A stretch of 6,000 bases of DNA. Origin: UMGS1387 sp045646465 (GTDB taxonomy: Bacteria; Bacillota; Clostridia; Oscillospirales; CAG-382). The stretch lies in the NCBI GenBank assembly GCA_045646465.1, contig JAZRKT010000148.1, forward strand, positions 1-6,000, written 5' to 3'. Below, piece after piece: positions 5,290 to 6,000 of the stretch; the first letter of the stretch is position 1; each line of letters opens with the position of its first letter. The translations under genes and the position numbers were made by a program. A model generated the notes under the pieces. The model had not been told where the DNA came from. It saw only the letters and a program-made list of their open reading frames with translations, and ran no database searches.

Positions 5290-6000
5290 TTAAAGTTCAG
5301 CGAAGTACTTAATTGTACGAACCATCTGGCTTGTGTAGCTGTTTTCGTTGTCGTACCATGAAACAACCTGTACCTGGTATGTGTCATCGTCTATCTTTGC
5401 AACCATTGTCTGTGTTGCATCGAAGAGAGAACCGAATCTCATACCGATAACGTCGCTGGATACGATTACTTCTGTGTTGTAACCGAAGGATTCGGAAGCA
5501 GCAGCAGCCATAGCAGCGTTGATTCCTTCAACTGTAACGTCCTTGTCCTTAACTACAGCAACAAGAATTGTTGTAGAACCTGTGCAGGTAGGAACTCTCT
5601 GAGCAGAGCCGATGAGCTTGCCGTTGAGCTCGGGAATTACAAGACCAATAGCCTTAGCAGCACCTGTGGAGTTAGGAACGATGTTCTGAGCACCTGCTCT
5701 TGCACGTCTGAGGTCACCCTTTCTGTGAGGACCGTCGAGAATCATCTGGTCGCCTGTGTAAGCATGAACTGTTGTCATGATACCGGACTGTATGGGTGCA
5801 TGGTCGTTGAGGGCCTTAGCCATAGGAGCAAGGCAGTTTGTTGTACAGGAAGCAGCAGAAATTATTTTGTCTTCCTTTGTAAGTGTCTTTTCGTTTACGC
5901 TGTAAACGATTGTGGGAAGATCCTTACCTGCGGGAGCAGAAATAACAACCTTCTTAGCACCTGCATCGATGTGTGCCTGGCTCTTTTCCTTTGAGCAGTA
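5290..6000 (-). CDS. gap: Glyceraldehyde-3-phosphate dehydrogenase, C-terminal part
   Basis: The last 236 residues of an enzyme usually about 335 long; the first roughly 100 residues, including the NAD-binding fingerprint, lie beyond the right edge. Known: the cytoplasmic tetramer oxidises glyceraldehyde-3-phosphate to 1,3-bisphosphoglycerate in glycolysis, with inorganic phosphate and NAD. Seen (numbering from the edge): the active-site SCTTNC with nucleophile C52; H79 in TVHAYTGDQ, exactly 27 residues later as in the classical C149/H176 pair; the S-loop region DLRRARAGAQNIVPNSTGAAKA near 96-117; R135 in GSAQRVPT, the substrate-phosphate arginine; and the C-terminal SWYDNENSYTSQ. The GSAQRVPT-TGS form resembles the streptococcal/clostridial and GapC-type branch more than the Bacillus GapA form. 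The frame is open from 6000 to the stop with no break; a Met codon at 5823 is internal, not a start. NAD versus NADP preference cannot be judged without the N-terminus. It is followed by a strong terminator, so it is last in its transcript. Confidence 0.98.
   Translation of the reverse strand, partial: YCSKEKSQAHIDAGAKKVVISAPAGKDLPTIVYSVNEKTLTKEDKIISAASCTTNCLAPMAKALNDHAPIQSGIMTTVHAYTGDQMILDGPHRKGDLRRARAGAQNIVPNSTGAAKAIGLVIPELNGKLIGSAQRVPTCTGSTTILVAVVKDKDVTVEGINAAMAAAASESFGYNTEVIVSSDVIGMRFGSLFDATQTMVAKIDDDTYQVQVVSWYDNENSYTSQMVRTIKYFAEL

Noticed and set aside
5290..5823. GAPDH starting at the Met codon at 5823
   Set aside because: The frame continues upstream to the window edge and encodes the catalytic SCTTNC motif before that Met, so it is internal.

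Overview
The window looks like chromosome of a low-to-moderate GC Gram-positive bacterium of the class Clostridia, possibly an Oscillospiraceae/Ruminococcaceae-like gut lineage (inference). The evidence is a complete HPr kinase/phosphorylase, strong AAAGGAG/AAGAGG ribosome binding sites, promoters with TTGNNN-17-TATAAT spacing, U-tailed hairpin terminators, and a clostridial/streptococcal-type GAPDH segment. Genes are densely packed. I see no mobile element, CRISPR array, tRNA or rRNA, and no intergenic stretch longer than 191 bases.

Layout, left to right. (1) At the left edge, on the minus strand, lies the first 34 codons of a probable yajC (Sec translocon accessory subunit). (2) Upstream of it on the same strand is a complete type Ic PLP-dependent aminotransferase of the aspartate aminotransferase/'MocR-like' family, with its own recognisable promoter. 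(3) A 197-base non-coding interval (1462-1658) holds the terminator of the next operon, a 9-bp inverted repeat and that promoter. (4) A minus-strand pair, hprK then a ROK glucokinase, reads as one operon with a 37-base gap, a near-consensus promoter before hprK and a terminator after the glucokinase. (5) Divergent from hprK, on the plus strand, are a YbaK/EbsC-type aminoacyl-tRNA deacylase and a membrane-anchored alpha/beta hydrolase, arranged as a second operon that ends in a terminator. (6) Convergent to it, on the minus strand at the right edge, is the C-terminal 236 residues of glyceraldehyde-3-phosphate dehydrogenase with its own terminator.

Functionally the core is sugar metabolism and its control. 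Glucokinase makes glucose-6-phosphate. HprK senses the downstream metabolite fructose-1,6-bisphosphate and phosphorylates HPr at a serine to set carbon catabolite control. GAPDH is a main glycolytic enzyme nearby but in a separate transcription unit. The aminotransferase, deacylase and hydrolase look like ordinary housekeeping genes. I found no convincing undescribed system. The items worth a second look are modest: the hprK-glucokinase coupling, the inverted repeat in front of the aminotransferase promoter, and the divergent hprK/ybaK promoter region.
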